Positions 18,376 through 24,970 of a stretch of DNA of 31,223 nucleotides are shown here, in pieces (positions within the stretch are counted from its first letter, which is position 1; every line of letters starts with the position of its first letter). Source of the DNA: a virus. The stretch spans positions 1 through 31,223 of the IMG/VR virus record IMGVR_UViG_3300020439_002656; one strand, written 5' to 3'. Both the position numbers and the translations under genes were made by a program. Below the pieces are notes generated by a model that ran no database searches, had not been told where the DNA came from, and saw nothing but the letters and a program-made list of their open reading frames with translations.

Positions 18376-18405
18376 TTGGATGTTGCACCATAACTGATTG
18401 TTGCA
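18368..18405. repeat. Three TGTTGCA boxes at the terminase small subunit start
   Basis: TGTTGCA occurs at 18368-18374, 18381-18387 and 18399-18405, all in the same direction, spaced 13 and 18 bp apart. The place and number match the R sites of lambda cosB, which bind Nu1. That function here is inference. Confidence 0.5.
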
Positions 18406-18674
18406 TCACATTTTTTACCCCCCGCCGAGAAAACCCTTGGGCCCCGTCCACCCGTATAGCGCTGGTCGCTGGGAAGGACCCGCGCCCACGACATCGCGGC
18501 GGCTTGCTCTCAACTCACTGATTATGCAGAGTTTTTTCCTGCCGGCCCCAAAAAAAGCCCAGCGCCTGTGAGACGGCGGCCCCGCACTCAGAAGAGCATG
18601 GGGCTGCGCCCCACCGGCGCTGGTAGGCCACTCCCACCCAAATGAACGGAGACGTAAAAACATGACATGAGAAT
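18376..18674. other. Non-coding block: candidate cos region and late promoter
   Basis: About 300 bp without a credible gene lie between the early terminator and the terminase operon. It contains an 8-bp inverted repeat (CCAGCGCC at 18559-18566, GGCGCTGG at 18616-18623) enclosing a tight hairpin GGGGC-TGC-GCCCC at 18600-18612. It also holds copy 2 of the 24-bp repeat (18479-18502) and, on the minus strand, a T7 run near 18550-18556. I could not identify a nicking site or a convincing -35/-10 pair. Because a terminator closes the upstream operon, a late promoter or antitermination site must act here or upstream. The call rests on position next to a GpA/Nu1 terminase. Confidence 0.45.
18479..18502. 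repeat. 24-bp exact direct repeat, copy 2 (non-coding)
   Basis: Identical to 11129-11152 in the DUF6441 gene, same orientation. Here it lies in the block between the early terminator and the terminase operon. Confidence 0.9.
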
Positions 18675-18709
18675 AAAAAAACACCGCCACCGGAAACCAC
18701 CCGGGGCGG
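18675..18709 (-). terminator. Rho-independent terminator of the early operon
   Basis: On the minus strand there is a 9-bp GC-rich stem with one bulged T (arms 18709-18701 and 18693-18684) and a 7-nt loop. It is followed by TG and seven T (18681-18675). It lies 22 bp after the stop of the 18732-19355 gene, so it would stop early leftward transcription before the terminase genes. Confidence 0.8.
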
Positions 18710-18731
18710 GTCTCTTAGCCTGGACACAATC

Positions 18732-19355
18732 CTAGGCTTCGGAAAGCATGTCAAACTTTATCCCACATGTCAAGCCATCTAGTGAGACGTAATTAACATC
18801 TTCTGTCCACGGCGCGCGGGAATGATCAATCCCAGACACGACAAAGGACCGCAAGGCCCCGGGATTCTTGGCGAAATGATCATGGACGGCGGAAAGCCCA
18901 GCCCAGAAATCACCATACATCCGTCGGGCGAAGTCGATATTCTCCTGCGACAGCAATGACTTCACCAGGCAAGCATAAGGCCGCCGCCGGTTGATTTCAT
19001 CCCGATACAACACGACCGGACGGCCGCGATGATCCCGTACCGGCCCCAATTGCGGCCGCGCGGCTGGCATCCAATTCGGCGCGACGCCACCATGGCCGTA
19101 GTTGATCAGAGCCCCTATTTGAAAATGAGACAACTGCCGCACAACCTGGTCCACGGCTTCGGCGTCCGGATGCAGCGCCCCTTTGTCCGCACCAAAATAA
19201 TCCACAACTGCCCGCAATTCTAAAATTCGGCAGACACGGAATGTGCTTGTGGTCGCCCTTTGTGACCCCTCCACATCATCGGTGCTGCCGGCGTCTGCGC
19301 GCTGAACGCCATAAGTCCATTTAATCAATTCTTCGACCGTGACCTTGTTTTTCAT
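18732..19355 (-). CDS. Uncharacterised early phage protein
   Basis: A 207-residue protein, MKNKVTVEELIKWTYGVQRADAG..., that I do not recognise. It is soluble, with no signal peptide or membrane segment. It looks mixed alpha/beta, with a helical N-terminal part (FRVCRILELRAVVDYFG) and a Trp/Arg/Pro-rich middle. I chose the ATG at 19355 because GAGG lies 5 nt upstream. A GTG at 19394 would extend the protein into the TGTCCCA box array and is unlikely. It is the last gene before the early terminator and the first gene after the box array. A role in late control or packaging would fit the position, but nothing in the sequence shows it. Confidence 0.78.
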   Translation of the reverse strand: MKNKVTVEELIKWTYGVQRADAGSTDDVEGSQRATTSTFRVCRILELRAVVDYFGADKGALHPDAEAVDQVVRQLSHFQIGALINYGHGGVAPNWMPAARPQLGPVRDHRGRPVVLYRDEINRRRPYACLVKSLLSQENIDFARRMYGDFWAGLSAVHDHFAKNPGALRSFVVSGIDHSRAPWTEDVNYVSLDGLTCGIKFDMLSEA

Positions 19356-19377
19356 ATCCTCACCCGTATTAATTGTG

Positions 19378-19611
19378 TGTCCCACCTGTCCCACTTACTT
19401 TTTACTGCTGGGACACCCCTAACTGATTGATTCTATTATTACTGTCCCACCTGTCCCAGCTGTCCCAGTATAAAATGATATATATACGCGCGGGGCTGCG
19501 CGCGTGTGCGGGGTTTTTGCTGGGACAGCTGGGACAGGTGGGACACTCGATTTAAATTCAATGGCTTACGCCTCTCGCATACTGGGACACTGGTGGGACA
19601 CTGGTGGGACA
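19378..19611. repeat. Iteron-like array of 12 TGTCCCA / TGGGACA boxes
   Basis: The 7-mer TGTCCCA occurs at 19378, 19387, 19443, 19452 and 19461. Its complement TGGGACA occurs at 19409, 19521, 19530, 19539, 19583, 19594 and 19605 (first base given). Spacing is 9 bp in the left and central groups and 11 bp in the right group. I noticed no other copy in the window. An 18-bp A/T-only stretch but for one G (19469-19486) lies in the centre. Regular spacing, an AT-rich core and the adjacent helicase gene suggest a replication origin. A regulator-binding array is the alternative. Confidence 0.85.
19443..19545. repeat. 26-bp perfect inverted repeat with structured centre
   Basis: Positions 19443-19468 are the exact reverse complement of 19520-19545; each arm has three 7-mer boxes at 9-bp period. 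The 51-nt centre holds the AT-rich run and then a GC hairpin (ACGCGC at 19486-19491, GCGCGT at 19500-19505). A large cruciform or RNA hairpin is possible. Confidence 0.9.
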
Positions 19612-19622
19612 CTTGCCCGCTT

Positions 19623-21077
19623 TTACGCCGTCTCATCACACCCCCAATCCATCGGGTGCCCGATCATATCTTCAAAATGCGCCCGACACTCATCCAGACC
19701 CGGCATGGTATAGCCCCACGCGCGGCTATGCACGCCGTCCTCCATCACCGTCCGCCGCACCCTGGCGGACCCCGGCGCGAGCTTATTTTTTATCATCTGC
19801 GCCAACTGGTTGTCCGGCAGCGGGAAGCGGATCCCCGTCTTTTCGCAATGTATTTGATAGGACGTCAAGGCCGTCCGCGTTTTGACGAAAGGGTACCAAT
19901 CCGCCCCGGAAATATGCACAGACCCCCTGCGCAAGCACTCAAACCACCATTGATAAACAGGGTCAAGGCTGTTCAGCTTCTGCTCCAACAGCGCCTCGGT
20001 CTTCGGGATATGCGCCAAGTCCACACTGTCCAGATCAAAGTCCATCAGCCAGGCCAGCAGCGCCTCATAACCCCCCGCCTCCATCTCATCATACAGCTTC
20101 CCGAAATACTCCCGATCCTGCTTTTTCTCTTCGCCGATGTCAAGGACGCAGAATCGCCGCTCGTCCATGCCCGCCGGCACGACAAAGTTGTGGTTTGAGG
20201 AAATCATCAAATGGATCCGGTTCTTGACCATGATCGGGTCCACACCTTTTTTCTCCACATACTGCCGGTCGGCCGTGACCAGACCCTTCAGCCGCCCCTC
20301 GGCTTTTTTATCCCCCGCCCAAAAACCCTCATCCGCCTGTAATAAAAGGCAACTTTGCATATGCGCGTTGAATTGCCCCAGAAGATATCGCGGATCGTCC
20401 GCCAGGCTGTAATGCCGGCCCAGAAGATGGCCCATCACCTTGCCCACCGTGGTCTTGCCCGATCCCTGCCCGCCCCGGATCACCAGCGCGGTGCCCAGCC
20501 TCTCTTCCGGGTGCTGCACCATATGCGCGAACCACCCCATCACCCAATCATATATGTGCGGATCGCCGCTGGCGACATTGTTAAGGATATGGTCAATAAA
20601 GGTCGGGCACTTGCGCTGAAAGTTTCCGGGATCGGGGTCCGGGGTAACGGTAAAGCCGCCCCACATATTATAAAACCGCCCCGGATCACTGCTGGGATTG
20701 AACACCAACCCCATATACTGCCGGCGGTCCTTGGCCGACAGCCAAAGCTTGGTATAGGGGATACGGACCTCTTTCATTTCCTCACCGTTGCGACCGGCAG
20801 GCTCTTGGGTGACATAGACCTTGTTGGCCATCCACTTGACGAAACTATCCACCGACAGAAAGCGGATATCCTTGTCCCCGTCCGAATCCTCGAATTCTTG
20901 CAGGATCATGGTCTTGTCACCGACAATGATCATGGCAAATTCCTCGTTCATCCGTTCGATGATCGATCCATAATCACCGCCACCGGGAAAAACGGTGACA
21001 TTGTTCTGAAACCGGGCGGCTATATCCTGTTCACCGCTGGATGTGTCCGGCCCTGATTTCGTCTTTTTGGTCGCCAC
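19623..21077 (-). CDS. Primase-associated helicase (DUF5906 / VapE-like, SF3 type)
   Basis: A 484-residue protein with a Walker A motif GGQGSGKTT at 202-210, a Walker B region LLLQADEGFW near 255 and a sensor-like motif HLMISSNHN near 295. This order fits the superfamily-3-like ATPase of phage primase-helicases (DUF5906, related to VapE). The N-terminal ~150 residues lack primase metal motifs, but the separate CHC2 primase is encoded two genes upstream. It probably unwinds DNA at the phage origin. The start is GTG with AGGGAG about 10 nt upstream, and the G of GTG is the last base of a TAG stop in the frame described at 21077-21303. The iteron-like array begins 12 bp after its stop codon. Confidence 0.88.
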   Translation of the reverse strand: MATKKTKSGPDTSSGEQDIAARFQNNVTVFPGGGDYGSIIERMNEEFAMIIVGDKTMILQEFEDSDGDKDIRFLSVDSFVKWMANKVYVTQEPAGRNGEEMKEVRIPYTKLWLSAKDRRQYMGLVFNPSSDPGRFYNMWGGFTVTPDPDPGNFQRKCPTFIDHILNNVASGDPHIYDWVMGWFAHMVQHPEERLGTALVIRGGQGSGKTTVGKVMGHLLGRHYSLADDPRYLLGQFNAHMQSCLLLQADEGFWAGDKKAEGRLKGLVTADRQYVEKKGVDPIMVKNRIHLMISSNHNFVVPAGMDERRFCVLDIGEEKKQDREYFGKLYDEMEAGGYEALLAWLMDFDLDSVDLAHIPKTEALLEQKLNSLDPVYQWWFECLRRGSVHISGADWYPFVKTRTALTSYQIHCEKTGIRFPLPDNQLAQMIKNKLAPGSARVRRTVMEDGVHSRAWGYTMPGLDECRAHFEDMIGHPMDWGCDETA

Positions 21078-21303
21078 TAAAACAATACTCCCTGTGGATC
21101 CTTTTTCTTTTTATGGCCCGCCGGCGGTATGGATGGCGGCGGGGTGAATTTTTTGGCGGGGCGCTCCCAGTCGTCTAAGTCCGGGTGGTTTTCACTAACC
21201 ACCAAAATCCCGGTTTCCTTCCAGCCGTCCCGGGCAACCTGATCCGGATCCCGTCGCGTTGTATGACATCTGGACAGGCTGCTGCGGACAGTGATTTTTT
21301 TGG
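21077..21303 (-). CDS. Coding-like -1 frame overlapping the methyltransferase 3' end
   Basis: In the -1 frame relative to the methyltransferase, about 74 codons are open from the A7 run (21301-21295) to a TAG at 21079-21077. That stop overlaps the GTG start of the helicase gene (TAGTG), the coupling seen elsewhere in this operon. The sequence (KKITVRSSLSRCHTTRRDPD, then ARDGWKETGILVVSENHPDL, then a Pro/Lys tail) looks more protein-like than the zero-frame end of the methyltransferase. It has no ATG, GTG or TTG near its beginning and a stop 7 codons before the run. It is therefore either a -1 frameshift extension of the methyltransferase (352 residues in all), a gene broken by a lost A, or a separate gene with an unusual start. 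Confidence 0.5.
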
Positions 21304-22134
21304 CCGCCTTTGCTTTTTCAGGTTTTCAAACATCGGGATCTGTTCCGGCCCGGGATCCGGCACAAACATATCTTCATAAGCCCGCCGGATCCGGTCACAG
21401 GCCACATCGAAATAGTCCGGGTTTTGCTCGATGCCGATAAACCGCCGACCGGACTTTACACAGGCCACGCCAGTGGTCCCGGACCCCATGAATGGATCAA
21501 TGATCACCTGGCCCTTGTTTGTGAAATCTTCCAAAATTTCAAACATCAACCGCCAGGGCTTTTCAGTCGGGTGCCGACCATCACGATCCGGCGGGTTAAC
21601 CAAATGACTGTAAACCCCCCGCTTGCCGCCGGCGTTCCAGGTGGAATATCCCCGACCCGCCCAGCCGCAGACAAAATTTTCGTATCCCATGGCCGGGCCC
21701 TGCCCATTAAGCTGCGGGGTGCTGTCCGGCTTGACCCAAATACAGGCGCGCTTGTATTTTATGGGGGAGATATTTATCACATCAGCCCAGCGTCCGACCC
21801 CTTCCGGGGTGCAAAAAGCAATAAACCAGCCGCGGCAAAGATCGCCGACCTGGCTCGTCACATCTTCCCGGATTTCATCAATGGCGGCAAAGTCAAGTCC
21901 CTTGACCGGTGCCCGACCGTCAGTCCTGGTCCGCTGCATGGCCCTTGACTTGGCGTTGTGCATAAAAGCCTCGTATGGCGGATCAAAAATCGCATGGTCC
22001 ACAGGGTCCAGGCCGGACATCACTTCCAGGCAGTCGCCCAGGATCAAAATACAATCCCCGATCACCTCGATGCGCAGCGCGCCGGGGATCCGGTATTCTT
22101 CAGACTGGCCGGGACATGGGGCAATACAGGTCAT
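21175..22134 (-). CDS. DNA methyltransferase, beta class (N6-adenine or N4-cytosine)
   Basis: A 319-residue enzyme. Catalytic motif IV is DPPY at 51-54 and the AdoMet-binding motif I is DPFMGSGTTG at 213-222. The order IV before I defines the beta class, to which CcrM-type adenine enzymes belong. A second-half TEKPWRL motif (190-196) matches the family. It may protect phage DNA from restriction or alter regulation. The start overlaps the primase stop by 4 bp (ATGA). The last ~40 residues in this frame (from about 280, IQRDGIRIRLPGTAGRKPGF) look unlike a natural C-terminus, and a better frame opens at an A7 run. The recognition sequence cannot be told from the protein. Confidence 0.92.
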   Translation of the reverse strand: MTCIAPCPGQSEEYRIPGALRIEVIGDCILILGDCLEVMSGLDPVDHAIFDPPYEAFMHNAKSRAMQRTRTDGRAPVKGLDFAAIDEIREDVTSQVGDLCRGWFIAFCTPEGVGRWADVINISPIKYKRACIWVKPDSTPQLNGQGPAMGYENFVCGWAGRGYSTWNAGGKRGVYSHLVNPPDRDGRHPTEKPWRLMFEILEDFTNKGQVIIDPFMGSGTTGVACVKSGRRFIGIEQNPDYFDVACDRIRRAYEDMFVPDPGPEQIPMFENLKKQRRPKKSLSAAACPDVIQRDGIRIRLPGTAGRKPGFWWLVKTTRT

Positions 22135-23360
22135 GCGGCGGTCTCCCTGTCGTCATGGGTCAAAAGCATATCGTTAAAGTCCTTGCCCTGGGCCGGTGGA
22201 ACAATCACCACATCCAGCCCCAGGCGCTGAAACCGGGCCCGCGACCGCGCCAGCAAACAACGCGCCACTTCCGGATCCTTGTTATCTCCGTCCGGGCATA
22301 GCCAGACTTTGGTCACATCATCCGGCAAAACAATACCGGGGCGGGCCATGTCGGGCTTGATGGACGGCAGGCGTTTTTTACCATCCGGACGGAAAGCCAG
22401 CCGCCCCTTGCCCTTGCCAGATCCGGCCATATTGCCAAAAGACAAGGCGGCCCAGACCGGCATCCCGCCACCCTTTTCCGGCGGCACGTCGGCCATGGCC
22501 TGCATAATGGAAAGCCCGGTTTCAATGCCTTCGCAGATCGCTATTTCCTTGCCGGGCTTCCCGTCAATCCGGTCGCGGGGATCCGCCAACCGGGCCGCGC
22601 CCTGGAAACAGGCCCCCATCATCTTCTTGGCGGATTTCATACGGTCGGACTTGACCATAACCATGGGAATATCTTCTCGCCGCGCGGCAGTTAGCGCCGC
22701 TTCCCGCGGATAGTCATCAACGGGCCGGCAGGCCAGAAAGGTCCGATGCAATCCGGAAATTTTGCCATCCGGCCCGGTAACGGCCGTCACCATGCAGGGA
22801 TGATGGTGACCGGTTTCCCCGTCATACTGCTTGGCCTGATAGCGGATGCACCAGGGCAGTCCCCCGAACCGCCGCACATCGATGCCGCGGCCCAGCAGAT
22901 ACATTTCCACCGGCGCCAGGTGGCTGTCTGACGCCTTGTAAAATCCGGTTTCCGCCCGGGCGCGCTGGCGGACTTTTTCCGCCTCCACGTCTTCCGCCGC
23001 TTGCCGCGCGATAATCGGCTGCGCCCGCCGCGCGGGCAATCTGTCCGGCGATGCGGCGGCGTCCGGATGCACGAGACCCGCCATATCCGCCAGCGCGCTG
23101 AGCGACCGCATGAAGTCCCAACCCTCGTAATTCCTCAGGAAATCAATCTGATCCCCATGCGCACCGCAGCCGAAACAATGATAAAAGCCCTTGCGGTCAT
23201 TGACGGTGAAGCTGGGCGTTTTTTCCGTATGGAACGGACACAAGCCCATATGCTCCACCCCCTCACGGCGCAGCGGCACATAGCGACCGATCACCTCCAC
23301 CAGGCTGGTCCGGCTCTTTACATTCCGGATAAAATGAGAATCAAAGTGGTGACTTGACAT
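22131..23360 (-). CDS. DNA primase with CHC2 zinc finger and Toprim domain
   Basis: A 409-residue DnaG-type primase. The CHC2 zinc ligands are Cys41, His44, Cys62 and Cys65 (CPFH ... CFGC). A Toprim-like region follows at about 265-365, with the acidic motif AICEGIETGLSI and the later VWLCPDGDNKD carrying the DxD pair. The protein is shorter than bacterial DnaG and lacks a DnaB-binding C-terminal domain, common in phages that encode a separate helicase, here two genes downstream. AAGGA lies 9 nt before the ATG. It overlaps its upstream neighbour by 20 bp. Confidence 0.92.
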   Translation of the reverse strand: MSSHHFDSHFIRNVKSRTSLVEVIGRYVPLRREGVEHMGLCPFHTEKTPSFTVNDRKGFYHCFGCGAHGDQIDFLRNYEGWDFMRSLSALADMAGLVHPDAAASPDRLPARRAQPIIARQAAEDVEAEKVRQRARAETGFYKASDSHLAPVEMYLLGRGIDVRRFGGLPWCIRYQAKQYDGETGHHHPCMVTAVTGPDGKISGLHRTFLACRPVDDYPREAALTAARREDIPMVMVKSDRMKSAKKMMGACFQGAARLADPRDRIDGKPGKEIAICEGIETGLSIMQAMADVPPEKGGGMPVWAALSFGNMAGSGKGKGRLAFRPDGKKRLPSIKPDMARPGIVLPDDVTKVWLCPDGDNKDPEVARCLLARSRARFQRLGLDVVIVPPAQGKDFNDMLLTHDDRETAA

Positions 23361-23844
23361 GCCCCATTCCTTCCCCTGATATTTGCCGCAACCGCCCCTT
23401 GGCGTGTGCCAAAACCCCCATCAAGTCATCAATTTCTTTTTCAACCCCAGAAACTTCTGGTTTATCCACCCTGTTATTATCTTCCAGCGCACCATTAATC
23501 CTCTCAAACACATCTCCAATTTCCCGGCCCATTCGGGCCATAATTTGGTGCCATTCCGTATCATTGCCGCGGAAATCGGTCGGGATCAGGATATAGCCCA
23601 GCATTTCTGCCAGCTGGGCAGTCACAACGGGCGTTTCAATTTCCGCTTCTAGGTCGGCGACCACATCGATGGCGGCGAATACATCCGCCCGGTCCAGATC
23701 CTGGTAATCCCTTAATGTGGATTGCCCAACCCGGGTAACGTCTGCCGACGGCCGGTATCCGCCGCCCAGTTTGATCAGCTTGCGCATGGCGGCCTTTAGG
23801 GCGTGGTAATCGGTGCTCGGCAACTGGCGTGGATTATAAGGCAT
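23341..23844 (-). CDS. Small HTH-like early regulator (CII-like position)
   Basis: A 167-residue protein. Residues ~12-60 (ALKAAMRKLIKLGGGYRPSADVTRVGQSTLRDYQD) have the spacing of a helix-turn-helix, followed by FAAIDVVADLEAE and TAQLAEMLGYILIP. Similar proteins stand in early operons of alphaproteobacterial prophages next to primase genes, and the place after Cro is that of lambda CII. The C-terminal third is helical and charged, perhaps for oligomerisation. GGGAGG lies 8 nt before the ATG. The DNA-binding role is inferred; I see no proof of activator function. Confidence 0.72.
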   Translation of the reverse strand: MPYNPRQLPSTDYHALKAAMRKLIKLGGGYRPSADVTRVGQSTLRDYQDLDRADVFAAIDVVADLEAEIETPVVTAQLAEMLGYILIPTDFRGNDTEWHQIMARMGREIGDVFERINGALEDNNRVDKPEVSGVEKEIDDLMGVLAHAKGRLRQISGEGMGHVKSPL

Positions 23845-24094
23845 CGCAAAAACCTCCCTTTTTTGCGGGGGAAACAGTGACCTGCTTCAGGCAACTTTTG
23901 GTCTTGTGATCAGGAATTAAGGAAAAACAACCATGCAAAGAGACAGTTTGACGGGAACCCAGCTTGGGGATCTCAGCGCCGGGGATCTCACCAGCAGAAT
24001 GACCCGACTGGCCCGGGAGAACAGCCCCGCCGGCAGACTGGCCAGACGACAGCTTCGCGAACGGAAGAGGTTGGAAGACCGGGGCCATCGTCAT
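23834..24094 (-). CDS. Doubtful small ORF in the early operon
   Basis: An 86-codon frame that overlaps the Cro stop by 4 bp (ATGA) and the next gene by 11 bp, the packing expected for a real operon member. Against it, the protein (rich in Gly, Ser and Pro), the weak ribosome site and the many T-ending codons look unlike the neighbours. A plus-strand frame at 23933-24142 competes for the same DNA. I recognise no domain. Confidence 0.3.
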   Translation of the reverse strand: MTMAPVFQPLPFAKLSSGQSAGGAVLPGQSGHSAGEIPGAEIPKLGSRQTVSLHGCFSLIPDHKTKSCLKQVTVSPAKKGGFCDAL

Positions 24095-24142
24095 GCGCCG
24101 TCTCGTAAAAGGTCGCCGGGAACCAGGGCCAGGCCGTTATAG
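23933..24142 (+). CDS. Doubtful small Arg-rich ORF antisense to the early operon
   Basis: A 69-codon frame with AAGGA about 9 nt before the ATG. The product has a helical, Arg-rich centre (ARENSPAGRLARRQLRERKR) that looks protein-like. Against it are its orientation inside a leftward operon, the overlap with cro, and frequent AGA/AGG codons, which the neighbours avoid. Either this or the minus-strand frame at 23834-24094, or neither, is a gene. Confidence 0.3.
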   Translation: MQRDSLTGTQLGDLSAGDLTSRMTRLARENSPAGRLARRQLRERKRLEDRGHRHAPSRKRSPGTRARPL

Positions 24143-24309
24143 TCTACAGCCCCGTCCAGCTTACGGATGATCTCAAAGCCGATGTTTTTCCGGGGCAGGC
24201 TTTCGCCGCGCTCATACTTTCGGTAGGTAACAATATTGAGTTCCAGTTCAGCAGCGAGGGCTTCCTGGGTAAGACCACGGGATTTACGATATGCGCGTAG
24301 TGTTTTCAT
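24091..24309 (-). CDS. Cro-like XRE-family repressor
   Basis: A 72-residue protein that is a single XRE helix-turn-helix domain: LRAYRKSRGLTQEALAAELELNIVTYRKYERGESLP, residues 4-39, with the recognition helix around 25-35. It lies divergent from cI and is the first gene of the early leftward operon, so it is the Cro equivalent that turns on lytic growth by repressing cI. The repeated operator element begins 5 bp upstream of its ATG, so autoregulation is likely. The AGG of that element may serve as ribosome site. Confidence 0.88.
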   Translation of the reverse strand: MKTLRAYRKSRGLTQEALAAELELNIVTYRKYERGESLPRKNIGFEIIRKLDGAVDYNGLALVPGDLLRDGA

Positions 24310-24313
24310 TTAA

Positions 24314-24363
24314 AACTAACCTGTTTCATATCACTTTTAATTTTTTATAGCTATGAAACGGGT
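24314..24363. promoter_or_regulatory. cro/cI operator region with inverted half-sites
   Basis: ACCTGTTTCATA at 24319-24330 faces TATGAAACGGGT at 24352-24363, a 12-bp inverted pair with one mismatch and a 21-bp centre. The left site lies in a 25-bp element (24314-24338) that recurs exactly at 26026-26050 and with one change at 26060-26084. CI and Cro are the obvious candidate binders. Confidence 0.8.
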
Positions 24364-24373
24364 CTTATTGCAA
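24345..24373 (-). promoter_or_regulatory. Early leftward promoter (PR-like) for cro
   Basis: On the minus strand TTGCAA (24373-24368) is followed after 17 bp by CTATAA (24350-24345), a good sigma70-type pair 36 bp before the cro start. The operator half-site at 24352-24363 lies inside the spacer, so repressor binding would block it. Confidence 0.7.
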
Positions 24374-24400
24374 GCAAAAACTTTCCTGTAAGGTATCACC

Positions 24401-24970
24401 ATGAAGAACAGGTTGAAAATTTTACGAAAAAAAGCGGGCTTGACCCAGCAACAGCTGGCCGACCGGATCGGCGCGGCTGTGACCACCGTCCGCAAGTGGG
24501 AAAATGGGGAGAATAATATCCGCCCCAACTGGTATGACCCCCTGGCCGAGGCCCTACACTGCCACCCTGCGGAAATCTACACCGAGATATACCCCACTAT
24601 TGAAGCTCCCATATTATCCTGGGTGCAGGCCGGCGAATTTTCAGAAGAGCTTTTGCAAGATACCGACATCGAGGCGGAAAAAGTTATCACAACTTGGCAT
24701 CGCCCCAGCGTATTTGCCCTGCGGGTCAAGGGCAGCAGCATGAACCGGGTCGCGCCCGACGGATCCGTCATCATAGTCGACTACCATGACCAAGAACTGG
24801 TGGACGGAAAATATTACATCATCCGCAACGGCACTGGCGCCAGTTTTAAACGATATCGTAACAATCCGATTCGTTTTGAACCGCAAAGCACTGAAGAACA
24901 TGATACCATCTTCCCCCATGAGGGCCTGCACGTGGTCGGCCGGGTGGTACAGGTCCTGACAGAACTATAG
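24401..24970 (+). CDS. CI-like lysogeny repressor (XRE HTH plus S24/LexA peptidase)
   Basis: A 189-residue protein. Residues 3-37 are an XRE helix-turn-helix (RLKILRKKAGLTQQQLADRIGAAVTTVRKWENG). The C-terminal half is an S24 autopeptidase with the cleavage dipeptide Ala77-Gly78 in WVQAGEF, the nucleophile Ser113 in KGSSM, and Lys150 in TGASFKRY. All parts for RecA-stimulated self-cleavage are present, so the prophage should be SOS-inducible. AAGG lies about 7 nt before the ATG. It is divergent from cro, with shared operators between them. An 8-bp hairpin follows its stop codon. Confidence 0.93.
   Translation: MKNRLKILRKKAGLTQQQLADRIGAAVTTVRKWENGENNIRPNWYDPLAEALHCHPAEIYTEIYPTIEAPILSWVQAGEFSEELLQDTDIEAEKVITTWHRPSVFALRVKGSSMNRVAPDGSVIIVDYHDQELVDGKYYIIRNGTGASFKRYRNNPIRFEPQSTEEHDTIFPHEGLHVVGRVVQVLTEL

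Noticed and set aside
19356-19394. GTG start at 19394 for the unknown early protein
   Set aside because: It would add 13 residues coded by the box array. The ATG at 19355 has GAGG 5 nt upstream.
19439-19639. A 66-codon minus-strand frame across the box array, ending in GQLGQVGQ
   Set aside because: The repetitive ending is just the TGGGACA boxes read as codons, and its start lies inside the end of the helicase gene with no ribosome site.
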